From Alphaproteobacteria bacterium HGW-Alphaproteobacteria-7 (GTDB lineage: Bacteria; Pseudomonadota; Alphaproteobacteria; Sphingomonadales; Sphingomonadaceae), in NCBI GenBank assembly GCA_002842735.1, contig PHEB01000018.1:32755-96754 (forward strand): a stretch of 64,000 nucleotides of DNA. The letters run 5' to 3'. The position numbers and the translations under genes are program-made. Under the pieces are notes generated by a model. The model saw only the letters and a program-made list of their open reading frames with translations. It had not been told where the DNA came from and ran no database searches. Within the stretch, counting starts at the first letter, position 1, and the number at the start of each line of letters is the position of its first letter. Shown in pieces: positions 8,600-16,510 of this stretch.

Positions 8600-9518
8600 C
8601 AGTTTCCGCCTTCGGCGCCTGCGCGACATCGGTTGCAGGTTCAGCCGCCGGGGCCGCCTGCTGCCCGCCGCCACGCGAATGGACATAGGCTGCCAGCATC
8701 TTGATCGTCACCGGATCAAGCCGGTCTTTCCATCCCGGCATCACGCCGTGGCGCGGGGCGAGGATCTGCTTGCGCACCGCCGCTTCGCTGCCGCCATAAA
8801 GCCAGATCGCGTCGTTGAGCGCGGGCGCGCCCATTTCGGGCATTCCGGCACCGGCCGGGCCGTGGCAAGCGGCGCAGTTTTCGGAAAATAGCGTCGCCCC
8901 GGCGGCGTTCGGCGTGGCCTTGCCGCTCAATGACAGGACATGGCTGGTCAGCGCCGCCACCTGGCCTGCATCGAACATCCCTTCGAACGCGGGCATGTAA
9001 TTCACCCGCGTCGCGTCAGACCCTTCCCAGCGGATGCCGTGGGTAAGGGTGGTTTCGATATCGGTCAGCGTTCCGCCCCAGATCCAGTCATTATCATTGA
9101 GGTTGGGGTAGCCATATTCCTGATAGCCCGCCGCGCCCGCGCCGTGGCACTGCACGCAATTGACCTTGAACGCGGCCGCACCCCCGGCAATCGCTTGCGC
9201 CATCAATTCGGGCGAGGCGGGCAGGGCTTCGATATCGGTCGCGGCGATCTGGGCGATCATGCCCTGGCGCGCGGCATCGGCGGCGCTCATTTCCTTGGCG
9301 AGGTCGCCGCGGCTCGACCAGCCGAGCGTGCCAGCGGTCGCCTTGTCGATCATCGGCCACGCGGGATAGAGCACCACATAGACTACGCTGAAGGCGATGC
9401 AGGCGTAGAACGTCCACAGCCACCAGCGCGGCAACGGGGTGTTGAGTTCTTCGATCCCGTCCCATTCGTGGCCGACGGTTTCGGTGCCGGTGGGTTGGTC
9501 AATCCGCTTATTGGACAT
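8592..9518 (-). CDS. ccoP: cbb3-type cytochrome c oxidase subunit III (dihaem)
   Basis: CcoP is the dihaem cytochrome c subunit that passes electrons from soluble cytochromes to CcoO and CcoN. The 308-residue protein has the N-terminal signature DGIEELNTPLPRWWLWTF followed by one membrane helix. Two periplasmic cytochrome c domains follow, with haem motifs CVQCH at 121-125 and CAACH at 215-219, and methionine ligands in YMPAFEGM and GVMPGW. The start at 9518 (MSNKRID) overlaps the ccoQ stop by eleven bases; longer readings from the same frame would lie inside ccoQ. The C-terminal tail after the second haem is rich in Ala and Pro. Confidence 0.96.
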   Translation of the reverse strand: MSNKRIDQPTGTETVGHEWDGIEELNTPLPRWWLWTFYACIAFSVVYVVLYPAWPMIDKATAGTLGWSSRGDLAKEMSAADAARQGMIAQIAATDIEALPASPELMAQAIAGGAAAFKVNCVQCHGAGAAGYQEYGYPNLNDNDWIWGGTLTDIETTLTHGIRWEGSDATRVNYMPAFEGMFDAGQVAALTSHVLSLSGKATPNAAGATLFSENCAACHGPAGAGMPEMGAPALNDAIWLYGGSEAAVRKQILAPRHGVMPGWKDRLDPVTIKMLAAYVHSRGGGQQAAPAAEPATDVAQAPKAETDG

Positions 9519-9672
9519 CGTCTTCATCCTTGAAAATCGAATGCTTGGCTGCCTCCACATGGGCTTTTGCCCCGGGGCGGAAGTGCCACAGGCACAGCGT
9601 CAGATAGAGCGCGAAGATCAGCACCAGCCCGTAGGAATCGGCGAAGTGGCGCAGGATTTCGTAAAGGCTCAT
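9508..9672 (-). CDS. ccoQ: cbb3-type cytochrome oxidase subunit CcoQ
   Basis: The 54-residue protein reads [20 protein letters not shown], then one transmembrane helix, then [20 protein letters not shown] with an acidic end. This is the CcoQ/FixQ pattern: a short N-terminus, one helix, and the WxFRPG motif. CcoQ stabilises the CcoP-CcoNO contact. It overlaps the ccoO stop by four bases (ATGA) and the ccoP start by eleven. Order and length are as in other cco operons. Confidence 0.93.
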   Translation of the reverse strand: MSLYEILRHFADSYGLVLIFALYLTLCLWHFRPGAKAHVEAAKHSIFKDEDDVQ

Positions 9673-10436
9673 CGCCCTTTCTCCTCAGCCAGTTCCTCCT
9701 GCGCGGCGGCGCTGTTCACTTCGACCAGCGTGCCGAGCATCTGGAGATAGGCGACCAGCGCATCCATTTCGGTGACGCGGGTGGGATCGCCATCGAAATC
9801 GCGGATCTGCGCTTTCGGGTAACGTTCCGCCAGATCGCCCGCATCGGCATCGGGATTGGCCTGCGCCATCAGATCAGCCCCGGCCTGCGCGATATCGGTA
9901 TCGGAATAGGGCACGCCCACGCGCCGCAGCGCGGTAAGATTCGCCACCGGATCGGGCACATTCACCAGCGTATCGGCCAGAAAGCTGTAATTGGGCATGA
10001 TGCTTTCCGGCACCACCGAGCGCGGGGCCTTGAGATGCTGGACGTGCCATTCATCCGAATAGCGCCCGCCCACGCGCGCCAGATCCGGCCCGGTGCGTTT
10101 TGATCCCCATTGGAACGGGTGATCATACATGCTTTCCGCCGCGAGGCTGTAATGGCCATAGCGTTCGACCTCGTCCCGGAACGGGCGGATCATCTGGCTG
10201 TGACACAGATAGCAGCCTTCGCGGACGTAGATGTCCCGCCCTGCCTGTTCCAGCGGGGTATAGGGACGCATCCCCTCCACCTTCTCGATCGTGTTATCGA
10301 TCCAGAACAGCGGGGCGATTTCCACGATCCCGCCGATGGCGACCACCACAAAGGTGGCGGCGGCGAGCAGGGTGACGTTCTTCTCCAGCTTTTTGTGGCT
10401 TTCGAACACGTTGTTATTGGGTGCGTTCTTGCTCAT
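9669..10436 (-). CDS. ccoO: cbb3-type cytochrome c oxidase subunit II (monohaem)
   Basis: CcoO is the membrane-anchored monohaem cytochrome c of the cbb3 oxidase. The 255-residue protein has an N-terminal helix near residues 20-42 and the haem motif CYLCH at 75-79. The family blocks [37 protein letters not shown] and SIMPNYSFL contain the axial Met. Length is typical (about 240 to 260). It starts 24 bases after ccoN and shares four bases with ccoQ, consistent with one transcript. Confidence 0.97.
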   Translation of the reverse strand: MSKNAPNNNVFESHKKLEKNVTLLAAATFVVVAIGGIVEIAPLFWIDNTIEKVEGMRPYTPLEQAGRDIYVREGCYLCHSQMIRPFRDEVERYGHYSLAAESMYDHPFQWGSKRTGPDLARVGGRYSDEWHVQHLKAPRSVVPESIMPNYSFLADTLVNVPDPVANLTALRRVGVPYSDTDIAQAGADLMAQANPDADAGDLAERYPKAQIRDFDGDPTRVTEMDALVAYLQMLGTLVEVNSAAAQEELAEEKGR

Positions 10437-10460
10437 GTTTTGCGTTCCTTGCCTATCCGC

Positions 10461-12128
10461 TTATTCGGCGGGCTGGGCTTGCGGTTCGGACAGGATCGGG
10501 CGATCGGCGGCTTCATCATGGGCGGTGTCACCCATCGGCGCTTCGACGCGCTGCTTGCCGGCGATGGTCATCCAGATATTGTAAGCCATGATGACAGCCC
10601 CGGCGAGATACATCAGCCCGCCAACCGCGCGCAGGATGTACATCGGGTGCAGCGCCGTGACCGTATCGATGAAGCTGTTCACCAGATAGCCGTCAGACCC
10701 GTATTCGCGCCACATCAGGCCCTGCGTGATCCCGGCGACCCACATCGACGAGGCGTAGAAAACGATCCCCAGCGTGGCGAGCCAGAAGTGCCAGTTGATC
10801 ATCCGCAGGCTGTACAGCCGCGGCTTGTTCCACAGGCGCGGCACCAGGAAATAGACACAGGCGAAAGTGATCATCCCGTTCCATCCCAGCGCGCCCGAAT
10901 GGACGTGGCCGATGGTCCAGTCGGTATAGTGCGACAGGCTGTTCACCGCCTTGATCGACAGCATCGGGCCTTCAAACGTGCTCATCCCGTAGAACGCCAG
11001 CGCCAGCACCATCATGCGGATGATCGGATCGGTGCGCACCTTGTCCCATGCGCCGTTGAGCGTCATCAGACCGTTGATCATCCCGCCCCAGCTGGGCATC
11101 CACAGCATTACCGAAAACACCATGCCCAGCGTCTGCGCCCAATCGGGCAGGGCGGTGTAGTGCAGGTGGTGCGGCCCGGCCCAGATATAGAGGAAGATCA
11201 GCGACCAGAAGTGGATGATTGAAAGGCGGTAGGAATAGACCGGCCGCCCGGCCTGTTTGGGCACGAAGTAATACATCATCGCCAGAAAGCCTGCGGTCAG
11301 GAAGAAACCCACCGCGTTGTGGCCATACCACCACTGGGTCAGCGCATCCTGCACCCCGGCAAAGGCGCTGTAGCTTTTGGCGCCAAGGAAGCTGACCGGG
11401 ATCGCCAGATTATTGACCACGTGCAGCATCGCAATGGTGACGATGAAGGCGAGGTAGAACCAGTTGGCGACATAGATATGCGGTTCGTGGCGGCGTAGGA
11501 TCGTGCCGACATAGACGGCCAGATAGGCGAGCCACACGATGGTCAGCCACAGATCGACATACCATTCGGGCTCGGCATATTCGCGGCTTTGCGTGATCCC
11601 GAGCAGATAGCCGGTCGCGGCCAGCACGATGAACAGCTGATACCCCCAGAACACGAACCGCGCCATGCCGGGAAACGCCAGCGTGGTGCGGCAGGTGCGC
11701 TGCACGACATAAAAACTCGTCGCGATCAGGGCATTGCCCCCGAACGCGAAAATCACCGCCGAGGTATGCAGCGGGCGCAACCGGCCGAAATTGAGGTAAG
11801 GTTCAAGGTTCAATTGCGGGAAGGCCAACTGCGTGGCAATCACCACGCCGACCAGCAGCCCCGCAAGTCCCCAGAACATGGTCGCAATCACGCCCCAGCG
11901 GATCACATCATCATCATAGCGCGATGGGCCGGGGGGCATTTTGAAAATGCCTTGCGCCTTGGCCAGCGGATCATAGCTGCGCAGGGTGGCAATGATCACG
12001 ATCAGGGCTGCCAGCCCCACGATCCCCATATGAATCGCAAACCCGCTATCCGGGGTCAGCGCGATAGCGATAATGGCGAAAAGCAGGACGAACGCCCAGC
12101 CCCCCAGCCGCCTTACGACTGCTTCCAT
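10461..12128 (-). CDS. ccoN: cbb3-type cytochrome c oxidase catalytic subunit I
   Basis: CcoN is the haem-copper subunit that reduces oxygen at high affinity in the inner membrane. The 555-residue protein has an extra N-terminal two-helix segment and about twelve core helices. Conserved histidine blocks are visible: [17 protein letters not shown] (haem b ligand), [20 protein letters not shown] (CuB ligand and cross-linked region), [13 protein letters not shown], and HWTIGH-like [17 protein letters not shown] (haem b3 and b ligands). It is the first gene of the cco operon, 60 bases below the centre of a perfect FNR/FixK box. The ATG at 12128 ([10 protein letters not shown]) fits the box spacing. 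Confidence 0.97.
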   Translation of the reverse strand: MEAVVRRLGGWAFVLLFAIIAIALTPDSGFAIHMGIVGLAALIVIIATLRSYDPLAKAQGIFKMPPGPSRYDDDVIRWGVIATMFWGLAGLLVGVVIATQLAFPQLNLEPYLNFGRLRPLHTSAVIFAFGGNALIATSFYVVQRTCRTTLAFPGMARFVFWGYQLFIVLAATGYLLGITQSREYAEPEWYVDLWLTIVWLAYLAVYVGTILRRHEPHIYVANWFYLAFIVTIAMLHVVNNLAIPVSFLGAKSYSAFAGVQDALTQWWYGHNAVGFFLTAGFLAMMYYFVPKQAGRPVYSYRLSIIHFWSLIFLYIWAGPHHLHYTALPDWAQTLGMVFSVMLWMPSWGGMINGLMTLNGAWDKVRTDPIIRMMVLALAFYGMSTFEGPMLSIKAVNSLSHYTDWTIGHVHSGALGWNGMITFACVYFLVPRLWNKPRLYSLRMINWHFWLATLGIVFYASSMWVAGITQGLMWREYGSDGYLVNSFIDTVTALHPMYILRAVGGLMYLAGAVIMAYNIWMTIAGKQRVEAPMGDTAHDEAADRPILSEPQAQPAE

Positions 12129-12181
12129 GTTGAATTGTCCCTTTCGTCGGCCCGCTGTAGGATGACGCGTTGTTCCCGTTA

Positions 12182-12195
12182 TTGATTTAGATCAA
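12182..12195 (-). promoter_or_regulatory. Perfect FNR/FixK box upstream of ccoN
   Basis: TTGAT-TTAG-ATCAA matches the FNR/FixK consensus at all ten fixed positions. The centre is about 60 bases before the ccoN ATG. With the usual -41.5 activator spacing the transcript would start near 12147 and leave a leader of about 19 bases. Low-oxygen activation of the operon by the neighbouring regulator is a strong inference. Confidence 0.88.
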
Positions 12196-12220
12196 ATCTG
12201 TGTCAGTTTTTGGATGCTGA

Positions 12221-12973
12221 TCAGATCGAAGAGTGCTGCCCCCCGGCCAGTTTGGCAAGGGCTGACACATCAGGCAGGCACACTTTTGAACGCCCTTCGG
12301 TGGCCACCAACCCGGCCTCGCGCAGTTCGGTCAGTTGGCGGCTGACGGTTTCGATGGTCAGGCCCAGGCTGTCGCCAATGTCGCGGCGGCTCATCGGCAG
12401 CAACATGGCGCAGGCCCCGTCGCGGCAATCGGCCAGCCGTTCGGCCATCGAAACAAGGAAATCGGCAATCCGCGCTTGCGCTGATTTGTGCCCCATCTGC
12501 ATCATCCGCGTGCGGGAACGGTGCAGCGCCTGCAAACTGCGCGTCAGCACCGATCGCAGCACCGCCGGTTCAGCTTGCGCAATATCAAGGAACCGGTCGG
12601 CCGGAAAAATGACCAGATCGCAATTGGTCAGTGCGATCAGCCGGAAGTCGCCCCACGGTTCACTGGCGCTGTGGCGCAATACCGAAATCAGATCACCGCC
12701 GAAATGGAATGCCAGCACCTGATTGCCCCCTGATCCTGATCCTGCCCCGGACGGCGCGACCAGCTTGGCGGAACCGCTGGCGATATAGACCAGCCGGTCA
12801 TCGCGCGGATCGGGGGCGAGCTGTTCGCCTTTGGCCAGATGCGCGAATGTGCCGATGGCACACAACCTGTCAGCGGTGTCGGCACCGCGCGTTTCCTTCG
12901 GCAATGCAGCGCGGAATGCGGCCAAGCCAGCGTCCAGATCAGAGCGCGGGGATGAAGGGCTGAGGGTCGCCAT
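12221..12973 (-). CDS. Crp/Fnr family transcription regulator, FixK-like
   Basis: The 250-residue protein has an N-terminal cyclic-nucleotide-binding fold (about 35-135), a dimer helix (about 140-172) and a C-terminal winged helix with MSRRDIGDSLGLTIETVSRQ near 194-213. The E-x2-S-R recognition pattern (E208, S211, R212) is the FNR type that reads TTGAT half-sites. Cysteines occur only at 38, 118, 183, 188 and 232, so the N-terminal CxxxCxxC cluster of oxygen-sensing FNR is absent. A Fe-S sensor is therefore unlikely, and the protein is closer to FixK or DNR. FNR boxes lie on both sides of the gene; the divergent box at 13011 is 44 bases before its ATG, so autoregulation is plausible. Confidence 0.9.
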   Translation of the reverse strand: MATLSPSSPRSDLDAGLAAFRAALPKETRGADTADRLCAIGTFAHLAKGEQLAPDPRDDRLVYIASGSAKLVAPSGAGSGSGGNQVLAFHFGGDLISVLRHSASEPWGDFRLIALTNCDLVIFPADRFLDIAQAEPAVLRSVLTRSLQALHRSRTRMMQMGHKSAQARIADFLVSMAERLADCRDGACAMLLPMSRRDIGDSLGLTIETVSRQLTELREAGLVATEGRSKVCLPDVSALAKLAGGQHSSI

Positions 12974-13010
12974 GATGATGAAATATTGCCGCTAATATCG
13001 CCACGCGTCT

Positions 13011-13024
13011 TTGATCCTGATCAA
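13011..13024. promoter_or_regulatory. Perfect FNR/FixK box between the regulator gene and ompW
   Basis: TTGAT-CCTG-ATCAA matches all ten consensus positions. It lies in the divergent gap: the centre is about 44 bases from the regulator ATG and about 104 from the ompW ATG. It could serve both promoters. FNR control of ompW is known in E. coli, which supports the reading. Confidence 0.82.
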
Positions 13025-13121
13025 TGATCGCAGGCATCGGCCAAGCCTATCGGGCGGCCACAGGCAGCAACCATCCTGGGCCGCGCAAGGCGGCCACTGC
13101 TGCTGGACGAAGGATACGAAA

Positions 13122-13802
13122 ATGAAGACTATTCTGATGCTTGCCGGTGCCGCCATGGCGATTGCTGCCACGCCCGCCATGGCGCAGGATGACACTGACC
13201 GTGCAGGCGATATCCAGTTTAAACTGCTGGGCACCGCGGTTCTGCCCGATGGCAAGATCACTGACATCAGGGTCAATCTGCCGGGCCTGCCCGCGACCAC
13301 GCAGACCCGCGCGAACGACAATGTCACGCCCACCATCGCGATCGAATATTTCATCAGCAACAATATCTCGATCGAAACGATTGCCGGGATGACCCAGCAT
13401 GATGTTGATGCCACCGCTGGCCTTCCGGTCGGCGCGGAGCTGGTATCGAATGCCAAGTTGATCCCGGCGACGGTGACTGCCAAATATCACTTCGATCTGG
13501 GCGCGGTGAAACCCTATGTCGGGGCCGGGCCATCCTACTTCCTGTGGGTGAATGATGATCCGGGCGCGGCGACTTTGCCGCTGGGCGTGACCAAAAACAC
13601 CTTGTCGAACGAGTTCGGCATTGCGTTGCAGGCCGGGTTTGATGTGCCGTTGAACGATACCGGGCTTGGCCTCAGCGTCGATGTGAAGCGTTACTTCATC
13701 GACACCACCGCGCGCTGGTTTGTGGGCAACACGCTGGCGATCGAAACCGAACACAAGCTGGATCCGTGGGTGATCAGTGCCGGGGTTGCCTACCGGTTCT
13801 GA
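13122..13802 (+). CDS. ompW: OmpW family outer membrane protein
   Basis: OmpW proteins are eight-stranded outer membrane barrels that pass small hydrophobic compounds. The 226-residue product has a signal peptide ending ATPAMA before QDDTDRAG. The family body includes DIQFKLLGTAVLPDGKI, NVTPTIAIEYFISNNISIE and VKPYVGAGPSYFLW, and it ends in the barrel closing motif with terminal Phe (GVAYRF). I chose the ATG at 13122 since it gives the signal peptide and follows an AAGGA-like site; the open frame upstream runs through the FNR box. It is divergent from the regulator and is followed by a strong terminator. Confidence 0.92.
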   Translation: MKTILMLAGAAMAIAATPAMAQDDTDRAGDIQFKLLGTAVLPDGKITDIRVNLPGLPATTQTRANDNVTPTIAIEYFISNNISIETIAGMTQHDVDATAGLPVGAELVSNAKLIPATVTAKYHFDLGAVKPYVGAGPSYFLWVNDDPGAATLPLGVTKNTLSNEFGIALQAGFDVPLNDTGLGLSVDVKRYFIDTTARWFVGNTLAIETEHKLDPWVISAGVAYRF

Positions 13803-13821
13803 ACCTGCTGGTAATGACACG

Positions 13822-13861
13822 AAGCCCCGCTGGCATCACGTGATGCTGGCGGGGCTTTTTT
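13822..13861 (+). terminator. Rho-independent terminator of ompW
   Basis: A 17-base stem (15 pairs) starts at AAGCCCCGC and closes over a CG loop, then six or seven T residues follow at 13855-13861. It begins 19 bases after the ompW stop. Confidence 0.9.
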
Positions 13862-13881
13862 GCGCCGGTCCAGGGGTGGGC

Positions 13882-13921
13882 TAGACCCCTGTTAGACCCC
13901 CTTCAGGTCGCGCCAGACCCC
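13882..13921. repeat. Short direct repeats of TAGACCCC next to parS
   Basis: TAGACCCC occurs at 13882 and 13893, and CAGACCCC at 13914, within 40 bases, just upstream of the parS site. The first copy also pairs with CAGGGGT at 13871 as an inverted repeat. I know no factor for it. Three near copies in a GC-rich intergenic region could be chance or a protein site. Confidence 0.45.
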
Positions 13922-13943
13922 GCTTAGGTGCAGTTTTGGGCAA

Positions 13944-13959
13944 TGTTTCACGTGAAACA
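13944..13959. other. parS: parS centromere site for ParB
   Basis: TGTTTCACGTGAAACA is a perfect 16-base palindrome and equals the broadly conserved bacterial parS consensus; the symmetry extends to 18 bases (13943-13960). ParB binds it and spreads, and ParA and SMC then act on the complex to segregate and align the origin region. parS sites usually cluster around oriC, so this window probably lies in the origin-proximal part of the chromosome. No parA, parB, dnaA or other origin gene is visible here, so the distance to oriC cannot be given. Confidence 0.9.
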
Positions 13960-14077
13960 TCGCGCCGCAACCATGGTGTCAGATGCGCCGGATGCCTGAA
14001 ACGCCGTAAGCTCTTTGTCTGAACACGCAGCGCGTGTAGCCTGCCGCAAACCAGCGTTCAGAATAGAGAGAATCGCC

Positions 14078-15963
14078 ATGACCCCCATCGTCAAACGGCC
14101 AGAGCCCCACGCCCCGACCCATTGCACGCCCGAACAATACGCCGGAATGTATCGCCGCTCGATTGAGGCGCCCGACGCCTTCTGGCTCGAACAGGCGCGG
14201 CGGCTCGATTGGGTTAGGGCCCCGACGCAGGGCGGCGAATGGGCCTATAGCCCGGTGGGCATCAGCTGGTTTGAGGACGGCAGCCTCAACCTGTGCTACA
14301 ATGCGGTTGACCGGCACCTGGCGCAACACGCGAACACCACGGCACTGATTTTTGAACCCGATGATCCAGCGAGTGCGGGCCGCAGCCTGACCTATGGCGA
14401 ACTCCACGCCGAGGTGGTGCGGATGGCCAACGCGCTGAAATCGCTGGGCGTGACCAAGGGCGACCGGGTGACGATCTACATGCCGATGATCATCGAAGGC
14501 GTCACCGCGATGCTTGCCTGTGCACGGCTGGGGGCGGTGCATTCGGTGGTGTTCGGCGGCTTCTCTCCCGAGGCGCTGGCGGGCCGGATCGAGGATTGCG
14601 CCAGCCGCTTTATCGTCACCGCCGATGAAGGCCTGCGCGGCGGCAAGCGGGTGCCGTTGAAAGCGAACGTCGATGCGGCCTTGCGCCTCTCTGCCCATGC
14701 CATCCCGGTCGATGGGGTGCTGGTGGTGCGCCGCACCGGCGGGGCCATTGCGATGCAGGAAGGCCGCGATCACTGGCTTGAAGATATCGCCAGCGACGAT
14801 GATTGCCCGTGCGAAGTCATGGCGGCAGAAGACCCGCTGTTCATCCTCTACACCTCGGGTTCCACCGGCAAGCCCAAGGGCGTGCTCCACACCACCGGCG
14901 GATACGGCGTGTGGACGGCGAGCACGTTTCACTACGTTTTCGATTATCAGCCGGGCGAGGTGTTCTGGTGCACCGCCGGATCAATGCGGCGACCGCGGTG
15001 GTGTTCGAAGGCGTGCCCAATTACCCCGATCACGGGCGGTTCTGGGATGTGGTGGACAAGCACAAGGTGAACATCATCTACACCGCCCCCACCGCCATCC
15101 GTGCGCTGATGCGCGAAGGGGACGCCCATGTTACCAGCCGCAGCCGCGCGTCCTTGCGCCTGCTCGGCAGCGTCGGTGAGCCGATCAATCCCGAGGCGTG
15201 GCGCTGGTATTTCGACGTGGTGGGCGAAGGGCGCTGCCCGATCATCGACACCTGGTGGCAGACCGAAACCGGCGGCTGCATGATCACCACGCTGCCGGGC
15301 GCGCATGACATGAAGCCGGGTAGCGCGGGCCTGCCGTTCTTCGGCATCCGCCCAGAACTGGTCGATGGCGAGGGGAAGACGCTCGACGGAGCAGCCGAGG
15401 GCAACCTGTGCATCACGCATAGCTGGCCGGGGCAGGCGCGCACCATTTACGGCGATCATGACCGCTTCGTGCAGACCTATTTCAGCACCTATGCGGGCAA
15501 ATATTTCACCGGTGACGGGTGCAAGCGCGACGCGGACGGATATTACTGGATCACGGGCCGCGTCGATGATGTGATCAATGTCTCCGGCCACCGCATGGGC
15601 ACCGCCGAGGTCGAAAGCGCGCTGGTGCTCCACCCCAAGGTGGCCGAGGCGGCGGTGGTCGGCTATCCCCACGATATCAAGGGGCAGGGCATCTATTGCT
15701 ACGTCACGCTCAACGTGGGGGAGGAGGGATCGGACGCGCTGCTGGCCGAGTTGAAAGCCCATGTCCGCAAGGAAATCGGCCCCATAGCCACGCCCGACAT
15801 CGTCCACTTCACCGACGGGTTGCCCAAAACCCGATCGGGCAAGATCATGCGCCGCATCCTGCGCAAGATTGCCGAAAATGACTTCGGCGCGCTGGGCGAT
15901 ACCTCGACCCTGGCCGATCCGTCGCTGGTTGATCGGCTGGTTGAAGGACGGCAGAACCGCTGA
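14078..15963 (+). pseudogene. acs: Acetyl-CoA synthetase, disrupted by internal deletion and frameshift
   Basis: Acs activates acetate to acetyl-CoA through acetyl-AMP. The first part (ATG 14078, MTPIVKRPEPHAP) reads normally through the nucleotide motif [11 protein letters not shown] to GEVFWCTA near 14977. The rest continues in another frame from about 14980 ([20 protein letters not shown]) to a normal C-terminus with the regulatory lysine region [11 protein letters not shown]. At the junction about 16 residues of the family, DVGWVTGHSYxxYGPL, are missing. That corresponds to a deletion near 46 bases, which explains the frame change. The first frame stops at about 15070. Everything else is intact, so the lesion is recent or an assembly artefact. 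A purine-rich AGAGAG precedes the start, and a terminator follows. Confidence 0.85.
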
Positions 15964-15990
15964 GCGCGGTTCCCGCATTTGTGTAGCCGC

Positions 15991-16028
15991 AAAAAAGGCC
16001 GCCGGAGCGATTGCTCCAGCGGCCTTTT
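15991..16028. terminator. Bidirectional terminator between acs and the 100-residue gene
   Basis: A hairpin AAAAGGCCGC-c-GGAGC with its complement GCTCC-a-GCGGCCTTTT is flanked by A residues on one side and T residues on the other. It can end transcripts of both convergent genes. Confidence 0.88.
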
Positions 16029-16052
16029 GAACCTGTATTTACGCCGAAGCGA

Positions 16053-16355
16053 TCAGGCTTCGCGCTGACCCGTCAACGGCATCGCGCCAAACGCGCCGGC
16101 ATTGACCGAACCGGTCAACTGGTCGCCGTCCACGGTCGCTTCGCAATCGAGCGTCATCGGCATTGGAACGACCATGTTCATCTTCCAGGTCAGCGTGTTG
16201 CCGGCAATCTTGCCGTCGACCACATCCATCGAACCCAGGCTGCCGACCAGCGAGCCGGTGAAGCTGTCGCCATCACCCGGAACGACAGTAAAAGTGCCCG
16301 ATTGATCGCCCATCGGGCTTTTCACGACGGATTTATAGGTACCTGCAACCGACAT
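16053..16355 (-). CDS. Small conserved-type protein of unknown function
   Basis: I cannot name the family. The 100-residue protein starts MSVAGTYKSVVKSPMGDQSG, with no signal peptide or membrane segment. It consists of alternating strands with repeated short patterns: GTFTVVPGDGDSFTGSLVG, DGKIAGNTLTWKMNMVVPMP, and DGDQLTGSVNAGAFG. This looks like a small cytoplasmic beta-sandwich or barrel made of a repeated motif in which a G-D-x-(F/L)-(T/S)-G turn recurs. Similar small proteins occur in sphingomonads in my recollection. It has its own terminator and no operon partner. Confidence 0.75.
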   Translation of the reverse strand: MSVAGTYKSVVKSPMGDQSGTFTVVPGDGDSFTGSLVGSLGSMDVVDGKIAGNTLTWKMNMVVPMPMTLDCEATVDGDQLTGSVNAGAFGAMPLTGQREA

Positions 16356-16464
16356 AATCTAACTCCTCGATTGGCCCGGAGCCTTGCGGCGATCCGGGCG
16401 TTGAAACATGTGCGGCAGGGCGTTCCCGGCCACGCAAACTTGTGACCTGTTGTTTACACTTATG

Positions 16465-16503
16465 TCAGCGCGCTTCAACCGGATTTGGGCCAAAGCGCGC
16501 TGA
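16465..16503 (-). terminator. Hairpin after the M16 peptidase gene
   Basis: Perfect 11-base arms TCAGCGCGCTT and AAGCGCGCTGA enclose 17 bases, directly after the M16 stop. No U-tract follows in the minus direction, so it may stabilise the 3' end rather than terminate intrinsically. Confidence 0.5.
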
Positions 16504-16510
16504 TCATGGC

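Noticed and set aside
7253..8704. Open frame of 483 codons antisense to ccoG
   Set aside because: ccoG shows clear iron-sulfur motifs; the antisense frame has none.
13832..13850. Second parS-like core ATCACGTGAT
   Set aside because: It is the tip of the ompW terminator stem and differs from the parS consensus at several outer positions.
14947..15978. Open frame of 343 codons antisense to the end of acs
   Set aside because: No motif, and acs sequence on the plus strand is conserved up to its end despite the deletion.
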